DNA of 64,000 nt from Astropecten irregularis. Lineage: Eukaryota > Echinodermata > Asteroidea > Paxillosida > Astropectinidae. The DNA is taken from the NCBI GenBank assembly GCA_963971285.1, contig OZ020246.1, positions 10,585,217 through 10,649,216 of the forward strand, read 5' to 3'. Positions 1 through 12,594 of this stretch are shown here, piece after piece. The notes beneath the pieces were generated by a model. It was not told where the DNA came from. It worked only from the letters and a program-made list of their open reading frames with translations, and did not search any database. Each line of letters begins with the position of its first letter. Position 1 is the stretch's first letter. Made by a program: the position numbers and the translations under genes.

Positions 1-2284
1 AGCACTTAATAACAGATCCATGCAATGGTACTTATTTAGGGCTGCTGGAATAAGATCAACAAAAATATGTTGTGAATGAAGTGTAAAACAAACAGCCGCT
101 TACAATGTGATTAACATGTATGATAGTTGGGATTGCTCTGTTGACAGTTTGATGAAGGGAAAACTACTCAGGTTAAAAGCTGTCAGCTGTACAGACTGGA
201 AAGAGCCCACTGTGTCATATTTGAAAGTTCTCCACCCAGCTGGTAGTTTTCAACTTGTGCCTGTGGCTCACTTGTTCTACACTAATTTCACTTTGTTCCC
301 ACCCTGGGGCTGACAATACCGAAATGCAGGACTTTGACCTGCAATGGAGAGAGGGAGGTAGGGCCGGTACCCTACCAGGCGGAATACCAGCGCAGAGCCT
401 GGGACTCGCGTCAGACTCTGCCCGATTATCTGGCTCAAATTCCACCCATCCGGCGGAGGCATCGCACTCGTTTAAGATCCCGGGGTCACTGACGTCCCGA
501 GCAAGTGCTTCGCTCCCGTCTTCTTCACAGTCAAGTCAGGGTATTCGTTCCTCTCGGTCTGCTATGTCTCAAATCGGTCTCTCACAGCGGGGAGGTCGGG
601 GACCAACTGGCGAGCACAAATCCACGTCCTGATTTCTCTCCGAGTTCGTCAGACTACGGAGAGAGGGCGGGTTGACGAGGGGGTTGACTGAGGATGGCAG
701 TTCCAAGTGTATCAAGGAATCACGGTAATTGGAGGCTTATATGACCAATCACTTAGGCAATTTGGAGGGAGTGGGCCGCCCGGAGATCTGGGGGGAACTC
801 AAGCTGGGGGGCCAGTGCTGCTCAGGTATGAGCAAGGCGTGACATTATGCATTACTGGAGGAATTCGCGGCTCGATCGGACTGGATGGTGACGCACTGAG
901 TACCGGGCACGTCACACCAAATCTTCCCCACTTCCAAGGCAATTTACACCGTTAAATAACTTTGATCCTGCCCAAGTCAAAGCTGTGTTGGATCTTAAGA
1001 TGAACACGGAAGTCAATGCCCTCGTTAGAGACAAATAGCAAATCACACGAGTTATGGATGTACAGTAGATCTATACAAAAATAACATAATCCAATTTGTA
1101 GGCCTACATGCGCCATGTATTAGTTTTCCAAAATAAATGATAAAGGACTACATGCCTACAACTAATCATGACTGTGTACATTCTACCGGCCCTCTCCTTT
1201 CTACAACAAAATCCAACAAGTTGATCTCATACGATGCAACAACATCTAACCAAAGAGCGAATTCTCTTCTGCTTATGCAGCTGAGTCGATCTAATGGAAA
1301 TTGCTGGCTGTTTGATCGCGTGGAATCCAAGCATGGTTTTTGGAACCAGTTCAGCATTTGTAATGAATCCAACGTGGCCCATTTTTTTTTTTAAATGTGT
1401 AGGTGGAAGAAGCACATCTATACAAGACAAGGTCAAGGATGAAGGAGAAATTGGAGCCAGCACAGGATGTGATCCAGAGTCCATAGTCCATAGCTTGGCA
1501 TCCCACCATCTTCCCTTTAAAGACCAAACTCCAGATAAGTTCACCCTCGGACTACTGACTATACAACACAAACTGGCTCTCTCTGCTGATTCGTTCCTCC
1601 TCCCTCCCCCCCCCCCCCCCACCGAAACCAAAGCGTCGTCAGTCAGCGACGTAAGCGAGCGGCGGCAGAGACAAACCCAATGTGACATGTGGAATCGGCT
1701 CCATTAGTGCGCAATGACCAGGCCCAGCGTGGGACAAATGGGCAGTCGGGGGAAGCCAGATTGGTTCTGACAATTCTTGATGGGTGGCCACCGGTTCCCC
1801 GGACAGGAGCACTTCGAGAGCGAGCATGGCACCCAGCTGGGGTCTCGGCCCGGCCCCCATATGGCCGGGGGAAGACATCCATGTGTGTACATGCACACAC
1901 GATGATGCCGAGAACCTCAAGTTATCCTGATTCAAGCATCACGACGACGACGGCGATGGGACTTGTTTAAAAATGGCATCAAGGTTAATAATAATATAAT
2001 CCACTGATTTGTTTTTGTCCTTGGCCAAGCTTCTGCAAAGTTGAAAGATCCTTGACATACATCTAACATGAATGAGTCCCCCATAGACAAGCAGGGCAGA
2101 CAGAACTGAAACTCTCTGATAATAGCAGACCAATTTCAAACCGTAATTTCAACGTCAAGCACCAGGATTTTAACTCAACCCTCTTGCATACCGTTGTTCA
2201 TGATGTAATCAACTGAATGATTTTCCAAAATGATTTAAATTATTAAAGACTGCATATCGGTTTTTTTTTAACCCACCAAACCCT
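1..2284. other. Non-coding, partly CpG-rich sequence
   Basis: No exon or repeat family is recognised. About 340-930 is richer in G+C and CpG than its surroundings and is not repeated elsewhere in the window, so it could be regulatory. A 16-base C run lies at 1606-1621. Confidence 0.4.
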
Positions 2285-2476
2285 GTTATAACGCCACTAT
2301 AACGAACATGGCGGGATGCACAGATATTGTCCGTTATAGTAGTTGTTCGTTATAGTGATTCAAAGAACCATATTGGGTGTTATTGTACACACAAATTGGG
2401 AGCCAAGGATGATGTTCAGTTTAGCCAAATGTTCGGTATATAGCGGTGTTCATTATAGTGGCGTTTCACCGTATCA
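2285..2476. mobile_element. MITE-like element with GCCACTATAACGAACA ends
   Basis: 18-base ends at 2291-2308 (ACGCCACTATAACGAACA) and 2447-2464 are inverted copies with one mismatch, the right end reading TGTTCATTATAGTGGCGT. Further GTTATAG words lie inside. Length and structure fit a non-autonomous DNA transposon; no transposase is encoded. Confidence 0.6.
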
Positions 2477-3732
2477 TGACAATTTGTCTTTCAGCCAAAC
2501 CTCCAATGCGTCAAGTACTTTGCAACACTCGTTGATGTTACAAAAAGAAGACACTAAAAATGCATTCCAAACAGCTGACTACCCCCCAATGAATATATCA
2601 CTGCATTCTTTGAATAAGAAAAATCAACACATTCCTTGGTCTAATTCTGGTCTTCGGAACACACAGACAGGCACAGTCGCTATGACAACTCCTCAGAATT
2701 GAGCTGGCCAATGACCTTGTGTGCAAAATCTGACATGGCACACAAAATCTATACATGTATGGAGGTCAACGTACTCTTTTGGCCATGTGAAACTAAAAAA
2801 AAACCAACGAATTATATAAAATAAAAACGGACACAAATAATGAAAGAAAAACCCCAAAGGCAAAAATTAGTCACCTAGCCTCACTATAAGGGGAAGATTG
2901 ACAACTGAAAAGGACGTGTTTTACATGCGGACGCCACTTTAATAAGACCCGGGCAGGCATGACAAAAGAAATCATGCCCAAAATGGTTAAAACTCCCCCC
3001 AAAACAACACCAATGCTCCCTTCCAACACTGACAACAATATTGAAAAATATTGACCACATGCGAATAATAATCATCAGAAGAAGAAGACGAAGAAAAAAA
3101 AATTCTTTAAGAATTCACCGAGGTGGAAAATGCCACTTTTCATCTGTAATTGGGACCCCCTGAAGGTTCGATGCCGAGCCAAAAAAAAAGAAAAAAAAAA
3201 AAAAAAGACGCCCGGCAAGATGACGACAAATGACGGCCCGGTACTGACAAAAGGAGGCATCAAACATTTGGACATGAGACAGATGAAGAACAAACGTCCC
3301 GTAATTAAAACTCAAACCGCTACTCAGAGTCTACAAGGACTGACAGATTATGAATGGTCAACATTGCTGGGTTACACACGTACACACGTCTGCACTATAG
3401 GGTACAACAGTCTAGCCAGGAAGATCTCAGTGATACCAGTTATAATGGATGCTAGTACCTCCTGTGCAGTCAATCTACAGGGTTTATAGATCTACATGTA
3501 GGTCAACCCATCGCTCGTATTAAAGGTGTCCCAAAATGAATTAAAATTCAAAACCAACCATGGCCCTGTTTGCGAGAGAAAACCCTTAATAGTGCAATTA
3601 AAAATTGACGACTTTGCAAAACTCCTCCTTTTAAGCATTTCATGTGGCATTGTCATCTGACTTCATAGGCTATACATGTATGGATCAATCTCCAGATTTG
3701 AAAACTGAAATTGTGTTGTGTACCTGAACGTT
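2477..3732. other. Non-coding, A-rich
   Basis: There is no gene. Adenine-rich tracts occur at about 3081-3105 and 3181-3206. Open frames across them are products of low complexity. Confidence 0.4.
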
Positions 3733-4055
3733 TCATTGCCTTGGTGCCCCTAATCATTACCTGGGTACCTCTGGTCATTGCCTTGGAGCCCTTGGTCAAT
3801 GCCTTGGTGTCCCTGGTCATTGCCTTGGTGCCCCTGGTCATTACCTTAGTGCCACTGGTCATTCATTGCCTTGATGCCCATTGCTTTGATGCCCATCGCC
3901 ACTGCCCTAGTGCAAATGGTCGTTGCACTTATGCCCCTTGTCATTGCCTTGGTGCCCCTGGTCATTGTCCAGGTACCCCTGGTCATTGCCCTTGTGCCAC
4001 TGGTCATTCATTGCCTCGGTGCCCCTGGTCATTGCCCTTGTGCCCCTGGTCACTG
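3733..4055. repeat. Minisatellite, 21-bp unit
   Basis: Tandem diverged copies of a unit like CCTTGGTGCCCCTGGTCATTG, with some 25-base variants. Because 21 is divisible by three and the unit lacks stops, several frames stay open and predict Val/Leu/Pro heptad-like peptides. These are not genes. Related strings recur near 36.1-36.7 and 44.93-45.02 kb. Confidence 0.9.
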
Positions 4056-7000
4056 CCATTCATACGTTCAATGACACATTTCACTTTCACTCATCAAAAA
4101 CACTCTTTTTCTGAAGGATAAAAAAAAAGAACAAGATAGCCTATAGCCACACCTGTAAATAATACACAGAAGATGAATTCAAAATTCATTGTAAGCGCAA
4201 CACCAGATAGGAGAACCTGTGCAAAGAACTCCTGCAATGATAAGCAATCTGGAGTGGTCGTGCTTGGGGTCAACGACTTGAGACAGGTTCCAACTCCCCG
4301 AGTGGCATTCTCAATACCTGGACTCCACTTATTAGCAGTGAAAATAGCTGGCTTCATAACCATCAGTGATTCATTGACACCAGCATTGCCCAGTGTGGGA
4401 CTGACCCTATCAATACAGCACCAACAAACTGCATCCACCCAATGTAAAAAGACTGACAACAACAACCAACAAAACAATAATAATAATGATAATAATTATG
4501 GGCAATTAAAGTCCCACCAAACCTCCGTCTTGATTTCAAAGGAGGAACCGAGTCTGTCGCTAACGTCGAAAAAGATGGTGGTGTATTATTAAAGTACGGC
4601 GCAGACAGAAAGGGAAGGGAAGAAAATTGGGAAGTGGGGAAACTACACATCGTGTACATGTACCTGCGCAATTACAATGGGACAATTTCCTGACCATGCC
4701 ATCTAACAGAATGACTTTCCAAAGTGTCATCATTCATTCCCTATTGTTCACAATTTCCCGCCGTAATTGAAAGTAATTTGATTGCTAGGAATGTTTAGTT
4801 CAAATGGGAGGGGGGGTGGTGAGGCAGGAGGGGGAACTCTCTGGTCTCGTCACAGTGCAATATAAAAGAAACCCTGTAGGTAGACACGATCGCCGCGCTC
4901 GCAAATTAATTCTTCTCGTATCGACGGCGGGATGTCGGCTGATTGGAGAAGAATAGCCAGCTTGGCAGCCGTCAGAAGCCCAACAAATAGCCTTTGATTG
5001 GTCTAATAGTCACATGACTGGGCCGGCTAAGCTGGGCTGACAATGACCAACACCGCCAGAGCCCTCTGGAAATGGCCACAAAAGAACTGGTTCCAGTCCG
5101 TGCCGGCTAAGAAGTGGTTGAAGCGTGCCAGACGTTTATTAAAACTGCGAGCACTTGTCTGCAGCCGTGCACGTTACCAACAAGGGACAATTTAAGATTG
5201 GCATTGTTGGTCCACCAATCCCTGAACAAAAAAAAAAAAAATAAACAAGCAAACAAGTAAACAAACAAACAAACAAGCAAACAAGTGCTCAAATAAATCA
5301 AAACAAACCGACCAAAACAAACATAATTGCCAAAACCCCCCAAACAAATCTCCAATAAAAACAAATTACACACCATCGAAACCAAAACCAACCAGCCGAC
5401 CACCCAAATCAAATGTACATGGAGCTGCTGAGAATATGTAAGTAGCAAACTCCAATTGAATTTGAACCACAAACCCCATGTCAAACTATCACCAATGTAT
5501 AAAGTGGTCATTGTTTCAAATCCCTTATGGTCAATCATCAAGTGACCGATTGCCTGGTCATTCCCTTAGGTTCAGTCACCCAAGTTAAATATAAATCTCA
5601 GAGCATCTGAAAATAAGACTTTCCTCCAGTAAACTGTGTGGGCATGTACATGTACATATATTTACAATCGTATAAATAGATGAATGAAATTCAATCGTGT
5701 AGTCCAATTCAATTTGATTTTTTAATCATTAATAAAAACCACCATCTCCTTTGGACAGGTGTGGTAAGTACCTGATTTGTGCCGGCTCTATAAATATTGG
5801 CACAAATTTGTAATCAATATGGGACCAATAACCCTCTCCCCCTTTTCTCTGCTGCCCTGCGAAACGAAAACAAAAAGCCCACTTCAAATATCACAATATT
5901 TAGATACAATTACTAAAGAAAACGGCACTCATCCCACCTCTGACACCGAATACATCCCAACCTGGCAGGGACTGGCCGGGCCCCGACCCCAAAATGTCAG
6001 AGTCAATGTCAATTAGTTCACTCTGCATACCAACGTAACCTATTCCATAATGTTATTGTTTACATTATGAAAACAAAAAAAAATCGAATCAAAAGAGACG
6101 AGAGCAATGGAAAAGGTGAGAGGTGGTGACGATAGTAAGACGGAGAGAGAAGTAGGGGGGAGGCTGGTTTGTGTATTTATGACCAGATTGCTGTTCGTTA
6201 ATGTAGAGGAGTTTTTTTTTCTTTTGGTCTCAACAATGACAGGATCAACTCGGAGTTTGTTGTTTTTCTGCCCAGAAGCCACTTAGAGAATGGACTGGTA
6301 GTAATGCTAATCGGGCAATGATTTGTTCAGGCGGTCTGTCGGGTCGGGACAGGGGAGGGATGGTTTGGAAGGAGGGAAGGAGGGAGGGGGGTTTACTGGT
6401 AGGCAAGACAAAGAAGCCAGGCTGGTAACCTGTCTAAAATCAACAGCTACGACAGCAGGACGTTGATGGGCTCTATGTTGTGTGTAAAAACAAAAAACGG
6501 AGAAAGCCAAAGAGAGAAAGAGAAACAGAGAGAGAGAGAGAAAGGTTCTCGTGTCCCATGGTGAACCAGGTCGGGGAAGAAAAAAAGAAGCGACCTGGTC
6601 GGTATTAGGAATTATGCAGATCGGTTTCACGTGTACAGTATGGTGCCCCGTCATTTGTTAAGCCTAACAGTGGGGGATGCAACAGATCTGATGTGCAGGA
6701 ATGCGTGGGGACATAAGACTTTCGGAAGCCAAAGTGCCGAACACAGAGAAATTCACACATCGACAGATTAACACACAGACAGACAAACGAAAACATGACA
6801 ACATAGAGGTGTCCAAAATACATGTCAAGTCCACATTTTCTTTGTACATGTATGGTAGGTTATTCTAACAATCCAAGTAGCATCAACTGGGCTGATGTTC
6901 ATTCTGTATTAAAACTCAGAATAATTTAAGCTGAAATCCCCAATGCTTGATGTCAGCCTTTAAATACGCCGTGATAGCAATCAAACAAAGTTGAAAAGGA

Positions 7001-7091
7001 TCGGTCGAAGAAGGCCTTGCTTAAAAATCAATCATGCTCCTTAATCAAACTGTTTTCATGAATCTTCAGTCAAAGTTAATACATTAATTGA
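4056..7091. other. Non-coding with simple repeats
   Basis: No exon is seen. It contains a G-rich run (about 4808-4835), an A-rich stretch with AAAC-type repeats (5229-5290) and GA repeats (about 6490-6541). A GC-richer unique block at 4850-5110 is listed separately. Confidence 0.4.
4850..5110. promoter_or_regulatory. Candidate conserved non-coding block
   Basis: Unique sequence of balanced composition in an A/T-rich repeat background, with no reading frame of note and no copy elsewhere in the window. Such islands in metazoan introns are often enhancers, but nothing here proves it. Confidence 0.2.
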
Positions 7092-7182
7092 AAAGTGAAC
7101 AAAGACAAATTGACTGGAGCGGGATTCGAACCGGCGACCTCCTGAATACCATACAGGCGCTCTACCAACAGAGCCATCCATC
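7092..7182 (-). repeat. tRNA-derived SINE
   Basis: On the minus strand it reads like a tRNA: D-arm GCTCTGTTGGTAGAGC, an anticodon-like loop ATGGTAT, and the B-box GGTTCGAATCC. A conserved tail TCAATTTGTCTTTGTTCAC follows. The acceptor arms do not pair well, and the same tail follows the related copies at 37.2 and 48.7 kb. A SINE is therefore more likely than a functional tRNA gene. Confidence 0.75.
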
Positions 7183-8187
7183 ACGTCATGGTGACTTTTT
7201 CTTTCCCTTATTTTTTTTCTTCAAAATTTTGATTTTATCTTCTATTATCATTTTTATTTCTTGTTTTTAGGGGATGTCGAGAAAAAAACCAAAAAAAAGG
7301 GTTACGCCGAGACATATCGGAATTTTTTCATTTATAGCAAATTCAATTGGAGCTTTCAAAGCTTCTGGAAAAAAAAGAAGAGGGGGTGGGAGGGGGATAA
7401 AAATGGAGATGCACAATAAGGCGCTCTCTTAATAGAGAAATGGATAGCTCAAGGATTCAATCTGCAGGAAGAATAACACCATCTTCCTCCTCACTCTCCA
7501 CCAAAAAAAAGCCAATCTACGGAAAGTCGAGTTCAATTAACCTGCTTGTTAGCGCCAATGTCATTCACGTCACCAGACTATCAAAAGGCTGCACCATCCT
7601 CGGCTATCCAAAACCCCACTTGAGAATTGGGGTAATTCTTTTTATGAAACGCATCACACAAAACCGAGCCTTTTTATTTCATTTTGTACAACCAAAAGAA
7701 GAAGAAAAAAAGGGGGGGGGGGAAGGAAAAGAAAGGAAATTTTAGAAAGAGATAAGTGTTGAGCTAAACTTGATTAAATTCAGCCTGCATGCTGTTAATT
7801 CCACTTTTGTGTATATGATCAAAGAGAGGTATCCTCAAGTTGGGATCAAAATAAATCGTGCGTTGACATGTGTAGAAAGAGTGGCATGGGACTCGATACC
7901 ATACTATCCTCCACAACAGGTTTAATACTAGAACGCTGTAACAGACTGCAGGCTACTTTGCCTGAAGCCTGGATAAATATTATATTAAGAAACATCTTTT
8001 TTTTCCTTTATAAATTTCTTTTTCCTCAGACATTTTTTTCTTGCGCGGAGATACACACACACAACAAGACACACAAAGTTGATTTAAACCATGAAGAGGC
8101 ATGATTGCTGGCATGGGGCAAACCTATTAGGGAACTCACAAAGGAAAAGATATCCAAGGAGGTGAAGGGGGATTTTCTTTTTGGTGA

Positions 8188-8213
8188 GGGGGGAGGGGGG
8201 TGGGGGGTTTGGG
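8188..8213 (+). other. G-quadruplex-prone G-run cluster
   Basis: Runs of six, six and six guanines are separated by single A or T bases and followed by TTTGGG. By rule this can form an intramolecular quadruplex. Confidence 0.5.
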
Positions 8214-10629
8214 AAAACGATGGAGGATTCAGTGTGTCATGTATCTCTTGCACACAGCGGCGGACAAATCAATCCTGAGCTAGGGTCAGTGTTCCCTCAA
8301 GAGTTATCTCTCTAAAGTCCTCCAGGAGAGAGAGAGAGAGAGAGTCGACTAGGAAAAAGGTATCCACTGACGACCCTGAGGCAGTAACGGAGAAAGCCGG
8401 GACACTCTACTCTCAAGTGGCATCATCATTTTCCCCTCTGCCTATAGTATAGTAGTACAATCTCTTCATTACAACGTCCCCCATACCATGCCTCCGACGA
8501 TGAAGACGACGCATCTTGCCATCATTTTGCCGAGCCGTAGTTTAAGCCTTCAAGGGCAAAATGCTATACTTCTTTTGTAGCCGTTGCCAACAGCCACAGT
8601 CTTTTGCATAATAAAAAAACCTAAATCAGCAAAACCATAGCAATGGAATAATTGCATGAGATTTTTGTGAAGGGAGACGTGGGGGATGGGATAATGTATA
8701 ATTATTTGATTATGACCCTCGCCTTAGCCTTGCAAGAAATTTCACTAAAACCACTCACAAACCTTCCTGCTAAATCACGACGACACTTCAGCCAAAATCA
8801 GCCAATGTCATTTTCATCATTAAACCGGAACTTGCAGGTTTCTTTACAAACAAACAAAGAATACAATCAAATACCTCAATGTAAAAAAAAAAACCTGTCG
8901 GTTAATCCTCCCGATACAATTTTTGGGAGGGATAGGATTAGTGCCAATTAGAGACGGTCAATTGTGCGATCTCATTTATCGGGAAACCCTCAACCCCGCC
9001 CTCAAAAAACCCTTCAATGACAATCAATCGTCAACCTTCTATAAACCTTGTGTTCCCCCTTTTCTTCCACCCCTGCAAACTGCAACAACCTTTCACGAGA
9101 TGAATTTATACTCGATGAAAAAAAAAAATTTGTCTCTCAAAAGATTTTGTCTTCGGAAGGATGTATACGTTGAAACTCAGTTCAGTACCCATGGGCGGAT
9201 CACGGCCTATTCTCCTCTAGTCACAAAAACAGCCAAGGATACACAAACACACACACACACACAAATTCTTCAAACATCCAACTAATTAAAAACAAAATTG
9301 AGGGAGGGGGGAACGCTGAAAGGATCTTTAGAACTTCTGAAAGTCTTCGAATGTTTACTTGGTCATGAAATCAAACGCTATACTTTTGTCCATACTTCAG
9401 AGGGCAGGTGGGTCGGAGCGGTCAGAGGGACGGCCAAGACACTTTTAAGTGCAGACCTTGTCAACTTGAGGTCTTTCCTTCTATGACGTCACAAAAAACC
9501 GCAACAGATATTTTGTTGTTTTTTTGTTTCTTTTTACAAATCTGACTTACTACTGGCAGAAAGCAGTCAACAAAGCGAAAACGTGTTTCCGGTTTTCTTT
9601 GAATTGAAACCATGACAATTGCACGTACACGTATGGGGAATTGCATGCGAAATGTATATGAAATGTTCCCAAGTGTTTGATATATTGCTCCTTTGCAATA
9701 ACCACAAAATAAACAAAAATACATTTTGATTTCTAAGAACATCAAACAAGTATATAGTCAGTACTCAGTAGTGACGAAAGGTGGACTTCTGTTTTTCCTG
9801 TCCAGCAGTAACTCCCAACCACCAAATGTCTGCCAAACTTGATAATAAAATCCTGCAGATACCGATAGTACTATGTTATGACGACTATGGCTATGTTTTG
9901 AAGTTCCCGCAAGGGTTCAATGGCTACACCACTTTTAATACCAAACGACATGTTTTGATTCAAGCCACAGCCATAAATAATGGATAAGGCCTACTCGTGC
10001 TGGCTTTGGATTTTGGAGGAGTGGATTTGGGATTTTCCTTCCAGACCGTTGCACACATCAAGGAAACATAGAGGACCAAACAAGGCAACAATGATTGAAA
10101 ACAACAAACATCACCACAATAACAATTACAAGCAGTGTCTGGGAATGGTGTCTCATGTACAGCTTCCTTTTGTACGGCTAAGATTAAAAAAGAGAAGAAG
10201 TAGAAAGGACCTGAAGGTGGTACGGGGCACAGGGAGGCCACCGAGCACATTACTTGCCCAACAAGCTAGCCCATAATCCCCCATAAGACACCTCCTGGTG
10301 ATAGTGACATGGATAGGGCTATTTGGGACTTACAAACTAAGCCCCGTCCCTTTATGCATCTGCAAACAGCCGGCAATCAGAGCAAAAGTGTGAACAACAA
10401 CAGATTATACCGACAATCACAAATTGTCTTCCTGGCTTTACCTACCAGACAAGCCAACATTCTTTCTTTTCTTTTTTTTCACTTAAATGAATTATCCTCC
10501 GTGACTGTTCCTTAAACCCATCCCCAAACCATTTCTTTTTAACGACGACAGAAAAGCACAACAGTGAAGAAGCCTATAACTGTTCGCCATTTATTTATTT
10601 ATTTGCTTGCATTGCCGTTTACTTTTTTC

Positions 10630-10930
10630 ACTTGATATTCGTCAGCAGGCCGCACAATACGGCGGCCGTCGAAGGCCTTTTTATTATGTGAACGGTGTAG
10701 CACCCGCAGGCTCGACACCACGGGAACAAATCCCTTTAGTTCCTGAAATAAAAAGCACCGGCCAATTTGAGATTCTTTGGGATTGCCAGCCAATGTAGTC
10801 TGTAATTGGCCCCCTTTTAGTCCCCGCGGCAATAACGAGACAGATAATTAATCCCATGTCACATGTCTGCCAGTGTTCCACCGGTTGTTTCCATCGTTCA
10901 ACAGTAACTGACAAATCAGGCAAGGTTATC
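10630..10930. promoter_or_regulatory. Candidate conserved non-coding block
   Basis: A single-copy GC-richer stretch. It includes homeodomain-like words (TTTTATTATG, TGTAATTGG, GATAATTAATCCC) and a CACATG E-box. These short motifs are expected by chance at some rate, so a regulatory role is only a suggestion. Confidence 0.25.
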
Positions 10931-12245
10931 CGACCCCCTTTCGGGTTTTTTACAAGCTCATTTTTGCCTCTTTCATCTCGTTCAATGTGTTCTCGTTTTC
11001 TTATACAAATTTGAAGACGGCTTTGGGTAGGGTGACAGAGTTGAAGGACGCTATGTTCAAAAACACAAATCCCACCTGAATTGTTGAGAATCAGGAGTCA
11101 TGCTGGGAATAAACCAACTGATCCCATTATCCGACTAACAGTTCATTTCGCAGTCGGTTCTTCCCATAAACGATGCATTGCAAATTGTGGTTACAGTCAG
11201 TTTGCAAATGAAACTTGTGGCAAACCCAAATAAATGTTGCCGTCTATTGCGCTTTGAAAAAACCACATCAATTTTTTTTTTAAAGCAGTTACATTTCAAG
11301 TCTGTGCAGTCAATGGAGAAATAACTGTCATTGTTCCGGCTAAGAAAATTTCTTAACGCCAAAACCAAGTCAGTGAACGGTATAAGTACTGAAAAAGACT
11401 TGTCAAACCAATCTGCATAAAAATGGGAACTTTTAGGGAAACAATTCTTGGGATTTTCAATTCTTGAAAGATGATAAAAAATACAGCACCACAAACATTT
11501 CAATTTGAAAAATTCTAGCATGAAACAGGTCTAATGTTATACCAGCGTTCTTTGCTGCAGAAGCTATCATACATGTATGCATGCAGGATGAAAGGACCAA
11601 AAAAAAAATAGGGAAATGGAGTTCGCCGTTGAAGAAAGATTGGCCAGCCTCAGGGAAACATTTACCCTGCTTCCCTTTTACGGTCAGAAGCCATTAAAAG
11701 ACGGAAAAATATTGAACATGTTGTGCCCAGACTGGACTCCATTTCTATAGGTTTAAGGTATCTGCGGGCAAGGTATTATGCTGATGTGTATATACACGAA
11801 GGTACAACAAGTCCGCCAGTTGGCTTGGTTTTTATAATACGTTCAGGCTTGACGTTGTTGTTGCATTGTCAAAGCGCTCGCCCCTCAATCAAGGTTTTGC
11901 GGTTAAATCAGCGCTTAATACTTCCGTTCGGTCGGCTGGCACCAAATTATGAGACAGGGGGAAACAAGGTTCATGATCGCGACCGAAAGAGATGAATCAG
12001 AAACTGGAATGATGCCAGGCAAAATAAAAAGTTTTACAAATCCATATTATTTGTTCATTTCCTGATAGGGGTTAATAGCCAAACTCTTGCCAAATTGTGC
12101 ACAGAATTGTAGTAGCAGTGATCATTTTGTTTTTATTAATAAGTTGCTGACATCAAGTTTGGTTTAAAGAGGGTAGTTTTGTGCAGAGGGCTTGATTAAC
12201 AGAGCAAAATGATCAGTAAAACTGTAATGTTCTGGGTAGGATTTG

Positions 12246-12594
12246 AAGCTTTGCATGGTGGAAGTAACGTAATAGAGTAAGCTTGCGGAGACACCAGTAC
12301 ACTGGCCGGAACGTCGAGACTATTCTCACCGGTTCTCTTCAGAACCACACGTCTATAAAAGAGGTTTTACATGATGTCTCCGCAAGCTTACTCTATTATG
12401 TTACTTCCACCATGCAAAGCTTTACAATTTTACCGGTGAGAATAGTCTCGACGTTCCGGCCAGTATACTCTGACCGTCAAGCCAGAACACTGGCCGGAAT
12501 GTCAAGGCTATTCTCACCGGTTCTCTTCATAACCTGCACACATCTATAAAGAGATTTTACATGGTGTCTCCGCAATCTTACTCTATTATGTTAT
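12246..12594. mobile_element. Foldback element with repeated inverted modules
   Basis: Arm A (12246-12293) is matched by its reverse complement at 12375-12422 with one mismatch in 48. Arm B (12301-12333) is matched perfectly over 33 bases by its reverse complement at 12432-12464. A second direct copy of B, spacer and A-complement follows (about 12489-12594). The order is therefore A, B, C, A', B', B, C, A'. The motif GCCGGAACGTCGAGAC resembles the GCCGAAACGTTGAGACC motif at 58.58 kb. No protein is encoded. Confidence 0.75.

Larger units (their letters stand above)
7183..12245. other. Non-coding with simple repeats
   Basis: No exon is recognised. It contains G-rich runs at 8188-8213, GA repeats near 8328-8343, CA repeats near 9245-9262 and many A/T tracts. 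A unique block at 10630-10930 is listed separately. Confidence 0.4.

Noticed and set aside
7092-7182. A functional tRNA gene (Thr-like GGT anticodon)
   Set aside because: The acceptor stem does not pair and the same non-tRNA tail follows three related loci, so it is a SINE.
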